Source: Neobacillus ginsengisoli
Lineage (GTDB): Bacteria > Bacillota > Bacilli > Bacillales_B > DSM-18226
Length of the DNA stretch: 64,000 nt
NCBI RefSeq assembly: GCF_030813055.1
Contig: NZ_JAUSTW010000002.1
Span: 496,001 to 560,000, forward strand
Direction: 5' to 3'
This document shows, piece by piece, positions 1 through 8,162 of this stretch (position 1 is the first letter of the stretch; each line of letters opens with the position of its first letter). The notes below the pieces were generated by a model, which worked only from the letters and a program-made list of their open reading frames with translations, was not told where the DNA came from and ran no database searches. The translations under genes were made by a program, and so were the position numbers.

Positions 1-130
1 AATCCTTGCAAAGATATTTGTGTATTGAAGTTGAATCTTTTTATATTGTTCAAGTTATTTTCCCATTAAAAAAGGAAAATTAACCTTTTTCAACGAAATT
101 ACTGGTAAACAATTAATTGGAGGGCTTTAA

Positions 131-1090
131 ATGAACTGGAAAACCCGAATCACAGATACTCTAAACATCCATTACCCAATCATACAAGGAGGACTTGCAT
201 ATCTGGCATATTCGGAATTGGCAGCAGCGGTATCCAATGCCGGGGGACTGGGTCAAATTACGGCAATGTCTTTAGACAATCCGGAACAGCTCAGAGAAGA
301 AATCCGGCAAGTGAAAAAGCTGACAAATAAACCATTTGGTGTAAATTTTGCAATCGGTCAGCACGGGAGGCCGTTTTCTGACTTTTTACGAGTAGCGATA
401 GATGAAGAAGTCCCTGTGGTTTCAATGACAGGCGGGAATCCTGCTCCGATTTTTGAACAGTTAAGAGGAACACCGATTAAGAAATTGGTCCTTGTAGCCG
501 CCAGGAGACAAGCTGTAAAAGCCGAAGAACTTGGAGCAGATGCGGTAATGGTAGTGGGGCAAGAAGGAGGCGGGCATCTTGGCCGAGAGGATGTTGGAAC
601 AATGGTGCTTATCCCTCAAGTTGTGGATGCTGTTTCCATTCCTGTAATTGCTTCCGGAGGAATTGGAGACGGCAGAGGTCTTATGGCTGCGCTAAGTTTA
701 GGTGCAGAGGGAATTGAAATGGGAACAAGATTTATTGCCACGAAAGAATGTGTTCATGCACATGATGTTTATAAGAAAATGTTGGTTGAGGGTACTGAGT
801 CTGATACAGTAGTCATTAAACGAACACTGGGGACCCCGGCGAGAGTATTGACAAATTCCTGGGCTGATAACATTCTTGAAATCGAAAAAAATAACGGTGG
901 GTACGAACAGCTAAAGGATCTTATTTCCGGTAAAGCCAATGTTCGCTATATTCATAATGGTGCAGTAAATGAAGGGTTTGCCTGGGCCGGACAGGTTATG
1001 GGGTTAATAAAAGATGTTCCAACAGTAGATGAACTTTTTAACCGAATGATTAAAGATGCAGAACAAATTCGTGAAAAGTGGGGAAAATAA
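131..1090 (+). CDS. Nitronate monooxygenase family FMN-dependent oxidoreductase
   Basis: Predicted 319-residue TIM-barrel flavoprotein of the nitronate monooxygenase / 2-nitropropane dioxygenase family, which also contains FabK-type enoyl-ACP reductases. The N-terminal 'YPIIQGG' opening, the 'AAVSNAGGLG' segment and the 'VIASGGIGDG' phosphate-binding loop (about residues 174-183) are typical. 'QEGGGHLG' (about 143-150) is in the position of the active-site His loop of the family. Family members oxidise nitronates such as propionate-3-nitronate with FMN; the true substrate cannot be read from sequence. A good Shine-Dalgarno (ggaggg) lies just upstream of the ATG. It reads in the same direction as yktA, 43 bp downstream, but co-transcription is not shown. 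Confidence 0.88.
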   Translation: MNWKTRITDTLNIHYPIIQGGLAYLAYSELAAAVSNAGGLGQITAMSLDNPEQLREEIRQVKKLTNKPFGVNFAIGQHGRPFSDFLRVAIDEEVPVVSMTGGNPAPIFEQLRGTPIKKLVLVAARRQAVKAEELGADAVMVVGQEGGGHLGREDVGTMVLIPQVVDAVSIPVIASGGIGDGRGLMAALSLGAEGIEMGTRFIATKECVHAHDVYKKMLVEGTESDTVVIKRTLGTPARVLTNSWADNILEIEKNNGGYEQLKDLISGKANVRYIHNGAVNEGFAWAGQVMGLIKDVPTVDELFNRMIKDAEQIREKWGK

Positions 1091-1133
1091 AGGTATTATA
1101 CATTTGAAACGATAATAATAAGCAGGTGAAAAT

Positions 1134-1406
1134 ATGGAATACCAATATCCAATTGATTACAGCTGGACAACTGATGAAATTGTCGATGTGATTAAATTTT
1201 TTGAAGCGATTGAAAGAGCATATGAAAAAGGAATCGAACGCGATGAAATTATGTATGCTTATCGTCGGTTTAAAGAAATTGTTCCAAGTAAAGCGGAAGA
1301 AAAAACAATTTGTGGTGAATTTGAAGAAATCAGCGGCTATTCATCCTATCGTACCATTAAAAAAGCAAAAGAGGCTGCTAGTGGTGATAAGATATTGATG
1401 AAATAA
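1134..1406 (+). CDS. yktA: YktA, UPF0223 family protein
   Basis: A 90-residue protein matching the small conserved UPF0223 (YktA) family of Firmicutes, of unknown function. It is acidic at the start ([20 protein letters not shown]), with a helical middle and a '[14 protein letters not shown]' C-terminal segment typical of the family. The ATG is preceded by agcaggtg. It is followed by a strong bidirectional terminator and the convergent gene yktB, the same neighbour as in B. subtilis. Confidence 0.85.
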   Translation: MEYQYPIDYSWTTDEIVDVIKFFEAIERAYEKGIERDEIMYAYRRFKEIVPSKAEEKTICGEFEEISGYSSYRTIKKAKEAASGDKILMK

Positions 1407-1411
1407 AAATG

Positions 1412-1469
1412 CTCCCTTTGGTGGCTGTTGACAAACTTTTGTCAACAGCCACATTTGGGAGATTTTTTT
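1412..1469. terminator. Bidirectional terminator between yktA and yktB
   Basis: A long hairpin is formed by gtggctgttgacaaa and its exact complement, with outer arms ctccc and gggag, followed by a run of seven T. It lies between two convergent genes and can serve both. Confidence 0.85.
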
Positions 1470-2100
1470 ATTCTATGCCTTGTGCCAGTTTATACAGAGG
1501 TGCCACTTTATTAAATACATTTTCAATATGTTGAAGTAAACTCTCCGAACCCAATTGGACAGCTTCTTCTCTGTTAATTACATAACCGCACAATATTTCA
1601 GCTTTCTTTATGTTCTGCAACCGTTCAAAATAGGAAAGTAACTCAGCCTTTGATAATTGTCCATGCTTAATCGTATCCGGTTTCATATGATCAACGGACC
1701 AAACATAATCCTTTGGAATATCTTTATAAATTTTATTCAATTTTTTAGCTAGTCTTGCCCCAATTTCTTGCTTTTGCGGTGCCTCATAAATAAGTGCAAA
1801 CCATATAAATAAATGGGTATTCCACAAGCCTATTTGAAAATGCGGGAGCATTTTGTAACCGCGAGGATTATTGGCAAACGCAACCCATGTATCTTTTGGA
1901 GGATTAATCGTTCTCCTTGCATGTTTAGCAACATGTACAAACATTTCATCGCCTGTTACTGCAGTTAAGGATGGTGAAAAATAGTGCCCGAGACTTTCCA
2001 ATTTAGGTCGAATTAATTCCTTTAATGCTTCCATTCGTGCGTCTAAACCATCTATTAAGAAAACATCAAAATCTTCATTTGTAAAGCCTGTAAAATTCAT
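1468..2100 (-). CDS. yktB: YktB, UPF0637 / DUF1054 family protein
   Basis: A 210-residue protein of the UPF0637 (DUF1054) family, found in Bacillales and of unknown role. It opens with 'FTGFTNEDFDVFLIDGLDAR' and carries 'HVAKHARRTINPPKDTWVAF', both familiar from YktB. There is no signal peptide or membrane segment, so it is probably cytosolic. It is convergent with yktA, as in B. subtilis. The ATG start is preceded by caggggg on the minus strand. Confidence 0.87.
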   Translation of the reverse strand: MNFTGFTNEDFDVFLIDGLDARMEALKELIRPKLESLGHYFSPSLTAVTGDEMFVHVAKHARRTINPPKDTWVAFANNPRGYKMLPHFQIGLWNTHLFIWFALIYEAPQKQEIGARLAKKLNKIYKDIPKDYVWSVDHMKPDTIKHGQLSKAELLSYFERLQNIKKAEILCGYVINREEAVQLGSESLLQHIENVFNKVAPLYKLAQGIE

Positions 2101-2281
2101 ACAAAAACCCCCTGTGAAACATCTGTCAATAATTGTAGCATACCATCGAAGTATTCAAGAAATTTGTTGCTTATATAGGTTAATGCACATATTTGTTGCA
2201 ACCGCTCGCGCTAACTCATACTATACAGTAAAAAAAAATTTGAAAAATTAGTTAATAAAGCGTAGGAAGGGGTGGAGAAAC

Positions 2282-2476
2282 ATGAAGCAATTGATGAATA
2301 CATCACTTAAAAAAGCGGGAGAAAAAGAAAGAACTGCTGTATTAAGACTGGAAATGGATTATGAATTAGCAGTTTTATTTGAAGCCATTGAAGAAAAGAA
2401 CGAGAAAAAGATGAAGGATTGCAAACAAAAATTAGAAAAAATCCGCCAAGAATTGTTGCGATTAAAAGCTCTTTGA
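2282..2476 (+). CDS. ykzI: YkzI-like small charged protein
   Basis: A 64-residue, highly charged, probably alpha-helical protein rich in Lys and Glu, with coiled-coil character over about residues 25-60. It has a clear ribosome binding site (aggggtgg) before the ATG and an intrinsic terminator after it. Position between yktB and the inositol monophosphatase gene matches ykzI of B. subtilis. Function is unknown; the name rests mainly on synteny and size. Confidence 0.65.
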   Translation: MKQLMNTSLKKAGEKERTAVLRLEMDYELAVLFEAIEEKNEKKMKDCKQKLEKIRQELLRLKAL

Positions 2477-2550
2477 TTGTTAGAATGTATTTCATCAAAG
2501 GGGAAACTTTTTGGAATGAAACAAATTAGAATGATCATCGTACTTATCTA

Positions 2551-2594
2551 AAACGAACTCCAGAAATGAAAAGGGAGTTCGTTTATTATTTTTC
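2551..2594 (+). terminator. Intrinsic terminator after ykzI
   Basis: Stem aaacgaactcc / ggagttcgttt with an 11-base loop, followed by a T-rich tail. Confidence 0.75.
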
Positions 2595-2750
2595 CAAAAT
2601 GGAAATCACAAGTAAAAATTGATCATAGTGAGGGAAGTCTAATAGTTGATGGGTTAAACCATTTTGATTAAGCTAGAGGTACCACTCTTTTTTTCTAAGT
2701 TGTTACATAGAATGGAATGTGAAAAAATTTCGGTAAAAAGGAGGATTTCT

Positions 2751-3548
2751 ATGAATTGGGAAAGCATCGATGCCCTTGCCAAGCAATGGGTAAAAGAAGC
2801 AGGGGAAAAAATTAGGTCTTCTTTTGATAAGACGCTAAATATACAAACAAAAACTAATCCTAATGATTTGGTTACGAATATCGATAAAGAGATCGAACAA
2901 TTTTTTATTAGTAAAATAAGAGGGGTATATCCAAATCATAAAATTATGGGGGAAGAAGGATTTGGAGATGAATTTACCAGTCACGAGGGAATAGTTTGGC
3001 TGATCGATCCAATTGATGGAACGATGAATTTTATTCATCAGCAAAGAAACTTTGCCATTTCACTAGGTGTATATGAGAATGGAATCGGAAAAATAGGTCT
3101 AGTTTACGATGTTGTACATGATGAGTTGTATCATGCAATTCGTGGAAGGGGGGCATACATGAACGGTATGCCCTTGCCCCAGCTTAATGAAACAACTGTA
3201 AAAGAAGCAATTATTGCCTTAAATGCTACATGGGTAATGGAAAATAAGCGTATTGATCACAATCTAATGATACCTCTTGCCAGAGATGCCCGTGGAACAA
3301 GATCATACGGAACGGCCGCACTTGAGATGGTGTTTGTAGCAACCGGCAGAATCGACGCCTATATTTCATTAAGATTAGCTCCTTGGGACGTTAGCGGCGG
3401 TTCTGTGATTGTTGAAGAATTAGGCGGTGTTGTGACTAATTTAAGGGGTAGGAAACTTGATTATCTTGGGCAAGATTCACTGCTAGTTGCTAAGCCCGGA
3501 CTCCATCAAACAATTTTAAGGGATTATTTAAAGGAAGGAAAGTGGTAA
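2751..3548 (+). CDS. yktC: Inositol-1-monophosphatase family phosphatase (YktC / SuhB-like)
   Basis: Mg2+-dependent phosphatase of the inositol monophosphatase superfamily, 265 residues from the chosen start. The metal-binding signature 'WLIDPIDGTMNFIH' is present, as is the upstream 'GEEGFGDE' metal ligand region. The C-terminal 'LAPWDVSGGSVIVEELGG' holds the second family signature with the catalytic Asp (WDV). The open frame extends 29 codons upstream, but aaaaaggagg sits 5 bp before the ATG at 2751, so that start is preferred. Inositol phosphate is the usual family substrate; related phosphomonoesters are possible. Confidence 0.92.
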   Translation: MNWESIDALAKQWVKEAGEKIRSSFDKTLNIQTKTNPNDLVTNIDKEIEQFFISKIRGVYPNHKIMGEEGFGDEFTSHEGIVWLIDPIDGTMNFIHQQRNFAISLGVYENGIGKIGLVYDVVHDELYHAIRGRGAYMNGMPLPQLNETTVKEAIIALNATWVMENKRIDHNLMIPLARDARGTRSYGTAALEMVFVATGRIDAYISLRLAPWDVSGGSVIVEELGGVVTNLRGRKLDYLGQDSLLVAKPGLHQTILRDYLKEGKW

Positions 3549-3592
3549 GACAAAGAAAAAGCGCCCTTCATGGGCGCTTTTTCTTTGTCTTA
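3546..3592. terminator. Perfect 21-bp bidirectional terminator
   Basis: A perfect inverted repeat of 21 bp per arm with a 5-base loop (ttcat) between the convergent yktC and ylaF genes. A/T-rich outer arms supply a T-tract in each direction. It overlaps the last bases of yktC and the last codon region of ylaF. Confidence 0.9.
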
Positions 3593-3775
3593 TAATTCAC
3601 CATTTTCACGCATTTTTCTTTTGGTTTTAAATCCCATCCCCATGATAAGTATGACAGCCATAATACAACCTAATGCGCCAATAATACTTTTTTCAGCTAT
3701 TGCGATTCCAATTCCCATAATACTTGCGGCAGCGAGAATGGCATACACAACAAATATCCATTTTATTTGTTTCAT
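3590..3775 (-). CDS. ylaF: YlaF-like small membrane protein (DUF5325)
   Basis: A 61-residue protein with two predicted transmembrane helices (about residues 5-25 and 30-48) and a basic, charged C-terminus (KTKRKMRENGE). Size, topology and position before typA match YlaF of B. subtilis, of unknown function. The longer frame begins at a GTG that lies inside the Shine-Dalgarno (gtgggggat); the ATG at 3775 is therefore the likely start. It is convergent with yktC and divergent from typA. Confidence 0.75.
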   Translation of the reverse strand: MKQIKWIFVVYAILAAASIMGIGIAIAEKSIIGALGCIMAVILIMGMGFKTKRKMRENGEL

Positions 3776-3877
3776 TTTTATATCCCCCACTGTTATCGAA
3801 ATAAGCTTTTAAAATGTTTTTCCTGCTTGGTAATATTAATGTTTTTTCCTACATCCTTCATTCTACATAAAAACCTT

Positions 3878-3906
3878 TTAGGTTTCTACTCTAAATGTGG
3901 TATAAT
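3878..3906 (+). promoter_or_regulatory. Candidate SigA promoter for typA
   Basis: A consensus -10 hexamer TATAAT at 3901-3906 is preceded by TGG, giving an extended -10 motif. The -35 region at 17 bp (ttaggt) is weak, as expected for an extended -10 promoter. It lies 65 bp upstream of the typA start. Confidence 0.55.
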
Positions 3907-3971
3907 GTTTTAGTTGTATAAGGGAAACTATAAATAGCTTTATTTTATGAATAGAGGTAGGAGTGAATTTT

Positions 3972-5810
3972 TTGAAAATAAGAGAAGATATCCGTAATAT
4001 CGCGATCATTGCCCACGTTGACCATGGAAAAACGACACTGGTTGATCAATTGCTAAAACAATCAGGGACGTTCCGTTCCAACGAGCACGTTGAAGAACGT
4101 GCAATGGATTCCAATGATCTGGAAAGAGAGCGCGGAATTACCATTTTGGCTAAAAACACTGCGATTCAATATAAAGATACAAGAATCAATATTTTGGATA
4201 CTCCCGGACACGCTGACTTTGGCGGTGAAGTAGAACGGATTATGAAAATGGTTGATGGAGTATTGCTCGTAGTCGATGCATATGAAGGATGTATGCCGCA
4301 AACACGTTTTGTTTTGAAAAAAGCTTTAGAGCAAAATCTAACACCGATTGTTGTTGTGAATAAAATCGACCGTGACTTTGCTCGCCCGGCTGAGGTAATT
4401 GATGAAGTAATCGATTTATTCATCGAGCTTGAAGCAACGGAAGATCAACTTGAGTTCCCGGTCATTTATGCATCTGCAATAAATGGAACAGCTAGTACTA
4501 ATCCTGAAAAACAAGATGAGAACATGCAATCCTTGTATGACTCGATTGTTGAACACATTCCGGCACCCGTTGACAATAGTGATGAACCGCTTCAATTCCA
4601 GGTAGCATTGCTTGACTATAATGATTATGTCGGCAGAATCGGAATTGGCCGTGTTTTCCGCGGAACGATGAAAGTAGGGCAACAGGTAGCGTTAATGAAA
4701 TTAGACGGTTCCGTAAAACAATTCCGTGTCACCAAAATTTTTGGCTTTTTTGGTTTAAAACGCGAAGAAATTCAAGAAGCAAAAGCAGGCGATTTGATCG
4801 CAGTTTCCGGAATGGAAGATATTAATGTCGGTGAAACAGTTTGTCCAATTGAGCATCAAGATGCCCTGCCGATTTTAAGAATTGACGAGCCGACACTTCA
4901 AATGACTTTCGTTGTAAATAACAGCCCTTTTGCAGGTAGAGAAGGAAAGTATTTAACATCAAGAAAGATTGAAGAAAGACTTCGTGCGCAACTGCAAACG
5001 GATGTAAGTTTACGGGTAGATAATACAGATTCACCGGATGCTTGGATTGTTTCAGGCCGCGGTGAGCTTCATTTATCGATTTTAATTGAAAACATGCGTC
5101 GTGAAGGCTATGAACTTCAGGTTTCTAAGCCTGAAGTAATCGTAAAAGAAATAGACGGCGTTCGCTGTGAACCGGTTGAGAGGGTTCAAATCGATGTTCC
5201 TGAAGAACATACCGGCTCTGTAATGGAATCAATTGGTGCTCGTAAAGGTGAAATGATCGACATGATAAACAACGGTACTGGTCAAGTCCGCTTAATCTTT
5301 AATGTGCCGGCACGCGGTCTAATCGGATATACAACCGAGTTCTTAACGATGACTCGCGGTTATGGAATTATCAATCATACATTTGATAGCTACCAGCCGA
5401 TGCTGCAAGGGCAAGTTGGCGGCAGACGTCAGGGTGTATTAGTCTCCATGGAATCAGGAAAAGCTTCTACGTATGGCATAATGCAAGTAGAAGATCGCGG
5501 AACAATATTCGTCGAGCCGGGAACAGAAATTTACGAGGGAATGATCGTGGGAGAGCACACTCGCGAAAATGACATCACTGTTAATATTACAAAAGTAAAA
5601 CAAGCAACGAATATTCGATCAGCTAACAAAGATCAGACATCTGTCATTAAAAAGCCGCGCATTCTGACGTTAGAAGAATCGCTGGAATATTTGAATGAGG
5701 ATGAATATTGTGAGGTAACTCCTGAATCCATTCGTCTCCGTAAAAAAATACTTGATAAAAATGAACGTGAAAGAATGGCGAAAAAGAAAAAATACGCTGA
5801 AATGAGTTAA
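3972..5810 (+). CDS. typA: Translational GTPase TypA / BipA
   Basis: Ribosome-associated GTPase of 612 residues, the normal family length, implicated in stress adaptation and large-subunit assembly. The GTP-binding motifs are complete: '[10 protein letters not shown]' (G1), 'RGITILAKN' (switch I), 'DTPGHADF' (G3) and 'NKIDRD' (G4). EF-G-like beta-barrel and alpha/beta domains follow. The C-terminal domain includes '[20 protein letters not shown]', a BipA hallmark. The longest frame starts at a GTG at 3963, but that codon overlaps the ggtaggag ribosome binding site; the TTG at 3972 fits spacing and the known N-terminus (MKxRxDxRNIAII). Confidence 0.95.
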   Translation: MKIREDIRNIAIIAHVDHGKTTLVDQLLKQSGTFRSNEHVEERAMDSNDLERERGITILAKNTAIQYKDTRINILDTPGHADFGGEVERIMKMVDGVLLVVDAYEGCMPQTRFVLKKALEQNLTPIVVVNKIDRDFARPAEVIDEVIDLFIELEATEDQLEFPVIYASAINGTASTNPEKQDENMQSLYDSIVEHIPAPVDNSDEPLQFQVALLDYNDYVGRIGIGRVFRGTMKVGQQVALMKLDGSVKQFRVTKIFGFFGLKREEIQEAKAGDLIAVSGMEDINVGETVCPIEHQDALPILRIDEPTLQMTFVVNNSPFAGREGKYLTSRKIEERLRAQLQTDVSLRVDNTDSPDAWIVSGRGELHLSILIENMRREGYELQVSKPEVIVKEIDGVRCEPVERVQIDVPEEHTGSVMESIGARKGEMIDMINNGTGQVRLIFNVPARGLIGYTTEFLTMTRGYGIINHTFDSYQPMLQGQVGGRRQGVLVSMESGKASTYGIMQVEDRGTIFVEPGTEIYEGMIVGEHTRENDITVNITKVKQATNIRSANKDQTSVIKKPRILTLEESLEYLNEDEYCEVTPESIRLRKKILDKNERERMAKKKKYAEMS

Positions 5811-5838
5811 CTTCTTTCTGATTGAGGAGGTTTTGGAT

Positions 5839-6153
5839 GTGAATGTTGCAGAGCGCCTATCCTTCTTTGCTGCTCTTTATAAAGTTAGCGAACAGCCAAA
5901 ACTAGGAATGTGGCTTCTTTATTTAACTATAGTGGCTCTTTCCATTGTGGTGTACAAACTTGGTTTTGCTAAGAAATTACCGCTGGGAAAATCAATTGTA
6001 ATATATATCTTTTTATGTGTTGGTTGTACACTTCTCACTTTTTTAGGAATCTTTTTACCTGTTGCAGAGGGGCTTGTTGTTGCTGCATTGATTTTAATAA
6101 TATATAAAATTCGCTTACATCAATCGAAAAAACAGCAGGCTGAGGCTAAATAA
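5839..6153 (+). CDS. ylaH: YlaH-like integral membrane protein
   Basis: A 104-residue protein with three predicted membrane helices (about residues 24-42, 50-70 and 74-92) and a basic tail. It matches YlaH (YlaH-like protein family), always found downstream of typA in Bacillus and of unknown function. A strong aggagg at 5825-5830 is 8 bp from the GTG at 5839, which is preferred over the TTG at 5833 that lies too close. Confidence 0.85.
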   Translation: MNVAERLSFFAALYKVSEQPKLGMWLLYLTIVALSIVVYKLGFAKKLPLGKSIVIYIFLCVGCTLLTFLGIFLPVAEGLVVAALILIIYKIRLHQSKKQQAEAK

Positions 6154-6169
6154 CGGGGGTTTTACCTGA

Positions 6170-6463
6170 ATGAAATCCTTACAGGATGTATTATATAATT
6201 GGCTTACCATTAAGGTCGTTTGTGACGCCCGTCCTGATGACACAGCGGCCAGGGATACAAAGGATCTTTTTGATGAGAAATTAACGAGGGAGCATCAGGT
6301 TTCAGAAATTGATGTTACGATGGATGAGACCATGTACTATGTTTCATATCTTCATGGTGGAGAAACAAAGAAAACACGCTTTCCTCGTGAATTAATTGAA
6401 GTCATGCTGAACCAAATTAATCAAGAGCCTGAAAAATATCAAAATTATCCACTGGAAGATTAA
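6170..6463 (+). CDS. Conserved hypothetical protein downstream of ylaH
   Basis: A 97-residue soluble, acidic protein that I cannot assign to a characterised family. It begins with 'MKSLQDVLYNWLTIKVV' and contains 'RPDDTAARDTKDLFDEKL', followed by alternating beta/alpha character. The ribosome binding site cgggggttt precedes the ATG, and it starts 16 bp after ylaH, suggesting one transcript. A terminator follows immediately. Codon use and composition resemble its neighbours, so it looks like a real, resident gene. Confidence 0.75.
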   Translation: MKSLQDVLYNWLTIKVVCDARPDDTAARDTKDLFDEKLTREHQVSEIDVTMDETMYYVSYLHGGETKKTRFPRELIEVMLNQINQEPEKYQNYPLED

Positions 6464-6507
6464 AAAAACCTCAAGTTCCTCCAATTAGGGAGAAACTTGA
6501 GGTTTTT
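6464..6507. terminator. Bidirectional terminator between the ylaH operon and ylaI
   Basis: Arms aaaaacctcaagtt and aacttgaggttttt enclose a short loop between convergent genes; the A- and T-rich ends serve both directions. Confidence 0.85.
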
Positions 6508-6518
6508 CACTTTTCTTA

Positions 6519-6719
6519 TTACCAATCATCCTTCTCAGACCGTGCACGGTAAAATCGAAAATTACCTGAATCGATACGTGCTTTTGTTTTTTCAGAAATT
6601 CTTAAGCTGCAGTCATTACACATATATGTATGGATAGGACGATTCCTGAGGCGCTTGGCTTCCAAGGATTCGTCTTCAATTCCTTCAATTTTATCGCAGA
6701 TTACACATTTTACTCTCAT
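6519..6719 (-). CDS. ylaI: YlaI, DUF2197 zinc-ribbon-like protein
   Basis: A 66-residue protein of the YlaI / DUF2197 family. Two CxxC knuckles, 'CVICD' near the N-terminus and 'CNDC' around residue 34, suggest a zinc ribbon. Function is unknown. The frame opens at an ATG at 6731 without a ribosome binding site; the ATG at 6719 follows gaggtg and yields the usual MRVKC start. Confidence 0.87.
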   Translation of the reverse strand: MRVKCVICDKIEGIEDESLEAKRLRNRPIHTYMCNDCSLRISEKTKARIDSGNFRFYRARSEKDDW

Positions 6720-6889
6720 TAAGCACCTCATATTAATTCTTTATATCCGAAAGTTATCTATAGTATATCATGGCACATGGACAGTAGGTAAATCAATTGT
6801 GTTTAGGTTGATGAAAAAAACCGATAGTAGTAATATGAGAATAACTGTTTTTTAAACAGAGCTTCAAAATAAATTAAGGGGTTGTAAAA

Positions 6890-7345
6890 ATGGTAAATCA
6901 GGTTGAACCAAAGCTTATTAAACCGTTATACGATGAACTTCAAAAAGAAAGATTCGTGACTTTAGCAACGGTTGATTATGAAACTGGAGGCCCTAATGTT
7001 AGTGCTATTTCCTGGGTGTTAGCAAAAGACGACAGTACTATTTATTTTGCTGTTGATAATCGTTCAAGAATTTTAGAAAATATCAAAAAAAATAACCAAG
7101 CAGTGCTTAATATAATTGCAAATGAATCTACATATTCAATTCAGGGAGAAGCTCAAATCAAAGAAGAAAGAATTAATGATGTTCCTTTAAAGCTTGCACT
7201 GGTTGAAGTAAGCATTCAAGCTGTAAGGGACGTTATGTTTTATGGGTCAAAAATTGTCACCGAACCCCAGTATGATAAAACATATGATAAAGATGCTGCT
7301 GCAAAATTGGATAAACAGGTAATGGATGCCATGAAAAAAGCTTAG
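6890..7345 (+). CDS. Pyridoxamine 5'-phosphate oxidase family (FMN-binding split barrel) protein
   Basis: A 151-residue protein with the split-barrel flavin-binding fold. 'ERFVTLATVDYETGGPNVSAISWV' and 'TIYFAVDNRSRILENI' are the first strands and FMN-phosphate region of this superfamily. It is too short and lacks the motifs of genuine PdxH, so a different FMN- or heme/F420-type reductase role is likely. It has a good ribosome binding site (aggggttg). I do not recall this gene at this site in B. subtilis, so it may be a lineage-specific insertion. Confidence 0.82.
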   Translation: MVNQVEPKLIKPLYDELQKERFVTLATVDYETGGPNVSAISWVLAKDDSTIYFAVDNRSRILENIKKNNQAVLNIIANESTYSIQGEAQIKEERINDVPLKLALVEVSIQAVRDVMFYGSKIVTEPQYDKTYDKDAAAKLDKQVMDAMKKA

Positions 7346-7372
7346 TTTTCAACTAAGCTTTTATTTTTTATT
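7336..7372. terminator. Bidirectional terminator overlapping the 3' end of the flavoprotein gene
   Basis: Inverted repeat aagcttagtt / aactaagctt with a 3-base loop, flanked by A and T runs, between convergent genes. Confidence 0.8.
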
Positions 7373-7945
7373 ATTGGATTGTTCCTCCTGCTGCCGTTTT
7401 AAATTCTTTTGCTCGTTTGCCGGAAGCTTATTATTTTGTTTGTCGGTAGCATTTTTAGGATTAGGTGTTATTAAATCTCCAGGTATTTCAGGCATCAATC
7501 GTCCCGCAACGTCTGCTAATTCCTCCATAATTCCTTGGACCGGTCTGCCCTTTTTTATATCTGCTGATATTTCTTTTAACCTTTGGGCAGTATCCGCATC
7601 AGCAACAACGATTGACTTTGCACCGTAGGGGTCCTTTTTTAAGCTTTCAGCAACAGAGTACTTAATGGATCCGACTTGAGAACGTTCCAGCTTAGAGTTT
7701 ACATCAATTCCAACAATAGCATAAGGCCCAAGCACTACTGCAGTTGCATCCTTCACATTGGGAATACTAGTAGCCAGCATGACTAGCCGTTTAGAAATTT
7801 CCTGTCCTGTTTTTCGGTCAACATTTTCGATATAACTGTTTTTTACGTTAACTAAATTTTGATTCTTATTGTTTTGTATATCTTTATTAGTGCTGCATCC
7901 GGCTAAAATTAATAATAACGCAGTTGGTATCAATATCTTTTTCAT
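7361..7945 (-). CDS. ylaJ: YlaJ/YhcN-family sporulation lipoprotein
   Basis: A 194-residue lipoprotein. The signal peptide MKKILIPTALLLILAGC ends in a lipobox (LAGC) with Cys at about residue 17. The rest matches the YhcN/YlaJ family of spore germination and cortex-associated lipoproteins, with 'ATAVVLGPYAIVGIDVNSKLERS' style segments. The C-terminus is hydrophilic and Gln/Asn/Lys-rich (low complexity). In B. subtilis YlaJ is a forespore-expressed protein with a role in germination. Strong ggaggtgg upstream of the ATG. Confidence 0.88.
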   Translation of the reverse strand: MKKILIPTALLLILAGCSTNKDIQNNKNQNLVNVKNSYIENVDRKTGQEISKRLVMLATSIPNVKDATAVVLGPYAIVGIDVNSKLERSQVGSIKYSVAESLKKDPYGAKSIVVADADTAQRLKEISADIKKGRPVQGIMEELADVAGRLMPEIPGDLITPNPKNATDKQNNKLPANEQKNLKRQQEEQSNNKK

Positions 7946-8162
7946 CCGATGTCCACCTCCAAGAGCTTTTTAAATGGTTAACAATAAGAGGCATTTTGCA
8001 AAATTTCATTTCTGATTTGAATGGTTTTACTAACATTTATTCTGCGGAACTCCTTCTATCTTTATTCCAATAAACATATATTTTACCAAAGTCCTATCTG
8101 GCAAAAGGTTTATTCCAGCCAGAATAAACAAGCCAAACAACAAGTGAAGCGGGGGCGTCGCT

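Noticed and set aside
1412..1461. Inverted repeat as an insertion-sequence end
   Set aside because: It is placed between convergent genes with a T-tract and has no transposase nearby; a terminator explains it.
3570..3812. 80-codon plus-strand frame over ylaF
   Set aside because: Antisense of the small membrane protein ylaF; hydrophobic only because of complementarity.
4062..5034. Several open frames antisense to typA
   Set aside because: Shadows of a strongly conserved gene; no ribosome binding sites or recognisable products.
6655..6855. 66-codon plus-strand frame over ylaI and its upstream region
   Set aside because: Mostly antisense to the real ylaI gene and lacks a ribosome binding site.
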